Source: JAVVHE01 sp032249695 (GTDB lineage: Bacteria > Pseudomonadota > Alphaproteobacteria > Sphingomonadales > Sphingomonadaceae). Taken from it: a DNA stretch of 64,000 nt. The position numbers were made by a program, and so were the translations under genes. Below, piece after piece: positions 62,557 through 64,000 of the stretch. The notes below the pieces were generated by a model, which worked only from the letters and a program-made list of their open reading frames with translations, was not told the origin of the DNA and searched no databases. The stretch is from contig JAVVHE010000015.1 of NCBI GenBank assembly GCA_032249695.1, positions 1-64,000 on the forward strand. Direction: 5' to 3'. Position 1 is the first letter of the stretch, and the number at the start of each line of letters is the position of its first letter.

Positions 62557-62661
62557 AAGGCCTCGGTCAGATTGGCGGTTCCGGGTTGCTTAGCGCCGCG
62601 GCGGGTGGCGCGGGAAGCCGCTTCGTGAACGCGTGGCGTGCAGCCCGAGAGGCAGTGGCGC

Positions 62662-62919
62662 TTAGGAGCAACCAACGTAGGGCGTGCCATCGGGCTCGCA
62701 GCCGCCGACGCAGCTGCGGCCTTCCGGGCACTGGCAGGTGGCGACGCGGGCGTTGCCGTTCGCGTCGAAGCATGTCTGCACGCAGAGCGTGGGGTCGCCG
62801 CCGGCCGCGCTCTTCGCGCGGGGCGTAATCTGCCGCGAGATGGTGATCCCGTCCATCGTCACCTTCACCCCGACGCTGATCGTGCCACCGTCGGCCAAGC
62901 TGAACTTCTGGCTATGCAT
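62662..62919 (-). CDS. small Cys-rich protein of unknown function
   Basis: 85 residues, ATG 62919 preceded by a strong ribosome-binding site (GGGAGGTGG, 62931-62923). The first half is a short beta-type segment (GGTISVGVKVTMDGITIS); after SAAGGDP come seven cysteines in about 40 residues (LCVQTC, TCQC, RSC, GGC, VGC). There is no signal peptide. The pattern might be a disulfide- or metal-bound mini-domain, or a precursor peptide with a GG-type leader; neither is proven. It lies between pdhB and pdhC on the same strand, 24 bp after pdhB, and may share their transcript. No family was recognised. Confidence 0.6.
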   Translation of the reverse strand: MHSQKFSLADGGTISVGVKVTMDGITISRQITPRAKSAAGGDPTLCVQTCFDANGNARVATCQCPEGRSCVGGCEPDGTPYVGCS

Positions 62920-62943
62920 CGGCCACCTCCCATGCGAGCGACA

Positions 62944-64000
62944 TCATCGGTAGCACACCGTTTTCACCGCCTTGACCACGTCGTCGACCTTGATCAGTGC
63001 GGCTTTCTCCAGATTGGCGGCGTATGGGAGCGGCACGTCGGCGTTGGTCACGCGCGCCACCGGCGCGTCGAGGTGATCGAAGCCGTCCTCCATCGCCACC
63101 ATCGCCAGCTCGGACGCGATCGAGCAGACCAGAAACCCTTCCTCGACCACGACCATACGATTGGTCTTCTTCAGCGACTCGATGACCGTCTCGCGGTCGA
63201 GCGGGCGGAGTGTGCGGAGGTCGATCACCTCGGCCTCGATGCCCTCGGCGGCTAGCTTGGTCGCGGCGTCGAGCGCGACGCCCACGCCGATCGTGTAGCT
63301 GACGATCGTCACGTCGCGGCCCGGCCGGACGACCCGCGCCTTGCCGATCGGCAGGACGAAGTCGTCCAGCTTCGGTACGTCGAACGTCTGGCCGTAGAGC
63401 AGCTCGTTCTCAAGGAACACGACCGGATCGGCGGTGCGGATCGCCGCCTTGAGCAGTCCCTTGGCGTCGGCGGCCGAATAGGGAGCGATAACGATCAGGC
63501 CGGGGACGCTGGCGTACCACGGCGCAAAATTCTGACTGTGCTGCGCGGCGACGCGGCTGGCGGCCCCGTTCGGCCCGCGGAACACGATCGGCGTGCGCAT
63601 CTGGCCGCCGCTCATGTAATTGGTCTTTGCGGCCGAGTTGATGATGTGGTCGATCGCCTGAAGCGCGAAGTTGAACGTCATGAACTCGACCACCGGCTTC
63701 AGCCCACCCATCGCCGCGCCGACGCCGAGACCTGCGAAACCATACTCGGTGATCGGCGTATCGATGACACGCTTCGGGCCAAATTCCTGCAGCAGGTTCT
63801 GGGTTACCTTGTAGGCGCCCTGATATTCGGCGACCTCCTCGCCCATTACGAACACCGTGGGGTCGCGCCGCATTTCCTCGGCCATGGCGTCGCGCAGCGC
63901 CTCGCGAACGGTCTGGCGGATGGTCTCGGTGCCGGCGGGGACTGCGGGCGTCACTTGAAGCGAGGCGGGAGCGGCGCCCGTGGGGCTTTGCCGGGCGGAG
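62944..64000 (-). CDS. pdhB: pyruvate dehydrogenase E1 beta subunit (partial, runs off the window)
   Basis: The visible E1-beta domain starts ETIRQTVREALRDAMAEEMRRD and contains FVMGEEVAEYQGAYKVTQNLL, PITEYGFAGLGVGAAMGGLKPVVEFMTFNFA and VIDLRTLRPLDRETVIESLKKT. A GTG at 63954 could start a short form, but the frame stays open to the window edge and reads an Ala/Pro-rich linker (SPTGAAPASLQVTPAVPAGT). In many alphaproteobacteria PdhB carries an N-terminal lipoyl domain joined by just such a linker, so the true start probably lies beyond 64000. Confidence 0.92.
   Translation of the reverse strand, partial: SARQSPTGAAPASLQVTPAVPAGTETIRQTVREALRDAMAEEMRRDPTVFVMGEEVAEYQGAYKVTQNLLQEFGPKRVIDTPITEYGFAGLGVGAAMGGLKPVVEFMTFNFALQAIDHIINSAAKTNYMSGGQMRTPIVFRGPNGAASRVAAQHSQNFAPWYASVPGLIVIAPYSAADAKGLLKAAIRTADPVVFLENELLYGQTFDVPKLDDFVLPIGKARVVRPGRDVTIVSYTIGVGVALDAATKLAAEGIEAEVIDLRTLRPLDRETVIESLKKTNRMVVVEEGFLVCSIASELAMVAMEDGFDHLDAPVARVTNADVPLPYAANLEKAALIKVDDVVKAVKTVCYR

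Overview
The window looks like chromosome from a GC-rich alphaproteobacterium, most likely a sphingomonad (Sphingomonas-like). The signs are an alphaproteobacterial LexA box (GAAC-N7-GAAC) in front of an imuA-imuB-dnaE2 cassette, a dnaX-ybaB pair, a pyruvate dehydrogenase locus whose E1-beta gene appears to continue into an upstream lipoyl-type linker, frequent GTG starts, and a complete exosortase A (XrtA/PEP-CTERM) exopolysaccharide locus of sphingomonad type. Taxonomy is an inference; there is no rRNA in the window.

Layout. 0-8 kb: initiator tRNA, a MobA-like nucleotidyltransferase, then the SOS mutasome imuA-imuB-dnaE2 behind a LexA box. 8-27.5 kb: mostly housekeeping genes, many on the minus strand: phhA, a DUF486 membrane protein, a SpoU methyltransferase, wrbA, a Sel1-repeat protein, a zone of gene remnants (12-14 kb), nadA, a PEP-CTERM-like secreted protein, a winged-helix/TPR regulator, class I aldolase, mltG, a secreted amidohydrolase, an amino-acid dehydrogenase, a secreted protein of unknown function, dnaX-ybaB and a POT peptide transporter. 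27.7-46.9 kb: the XrtA locus. A minus-strand operon (acyl carrier protein, hydrolase 2, hydrolase 1, mtgA) diverges over 32 bp from a long plus-strand series: acetyltransferase, acyl-CoA ligase, PLP decarboxylase, export lipoprotein, chain-length protein, tyrosine autokinase, outer-membrane protein, ATPase, polysaccharide deacetylase, FemAB-like protein, glycosyltransferase, exosortase A with EpsI domain, amidotransferase. It ends at a good intrinsic terminator. 47.5-64 kb: a GGDEF cyclase, ppdK, glyS-glyQ, a patatin plus two acetoacetate-decarboxylase-like proteins, metG, holB, a sulfotransferase, and pdhC / a small Cys-rich ORF / pdhB running off the right edge.

How the genes work together. 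The XrtA locus would build and export an exopolysaccharide and process PEP-CTERM proteins; the secreted protein at 15.2-15.9 kb, with a V-P-A-P / hydrophobic / Arg-cluster tail, is a candidate substrate encoded elsewhere in the window. The SOS cassette would give damage-inducible mutagenic synthesis, with replication partners (dnaX, holB) elsewhere in the window.

The most unusual signal is a family of short GC-rich palindromic elements (CCTCTCCC / GGGAGAGG and CTCCCC...GGTGGAGGGGG types). They lie between genes but also in frame inside at least five protein-coding genes: imuB, dnaE2, the XrtA acyl-CoA ligase, glyS and pdhC. They add non-family residues without breaking the frame, and closely related copies are read in different frames. 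This resembles the Rickettsia palindromic elements in principle, although the sequence is unrelated as far as can be seen. Other points worth checking are an 18-bp inverted repeat over the ribosome-binding site of a sulfotransferase gene, a Cys-rich 85-residue ORF inside the pdh locus, and a decarboxylase paralogue lacking both expected catalytic residues.
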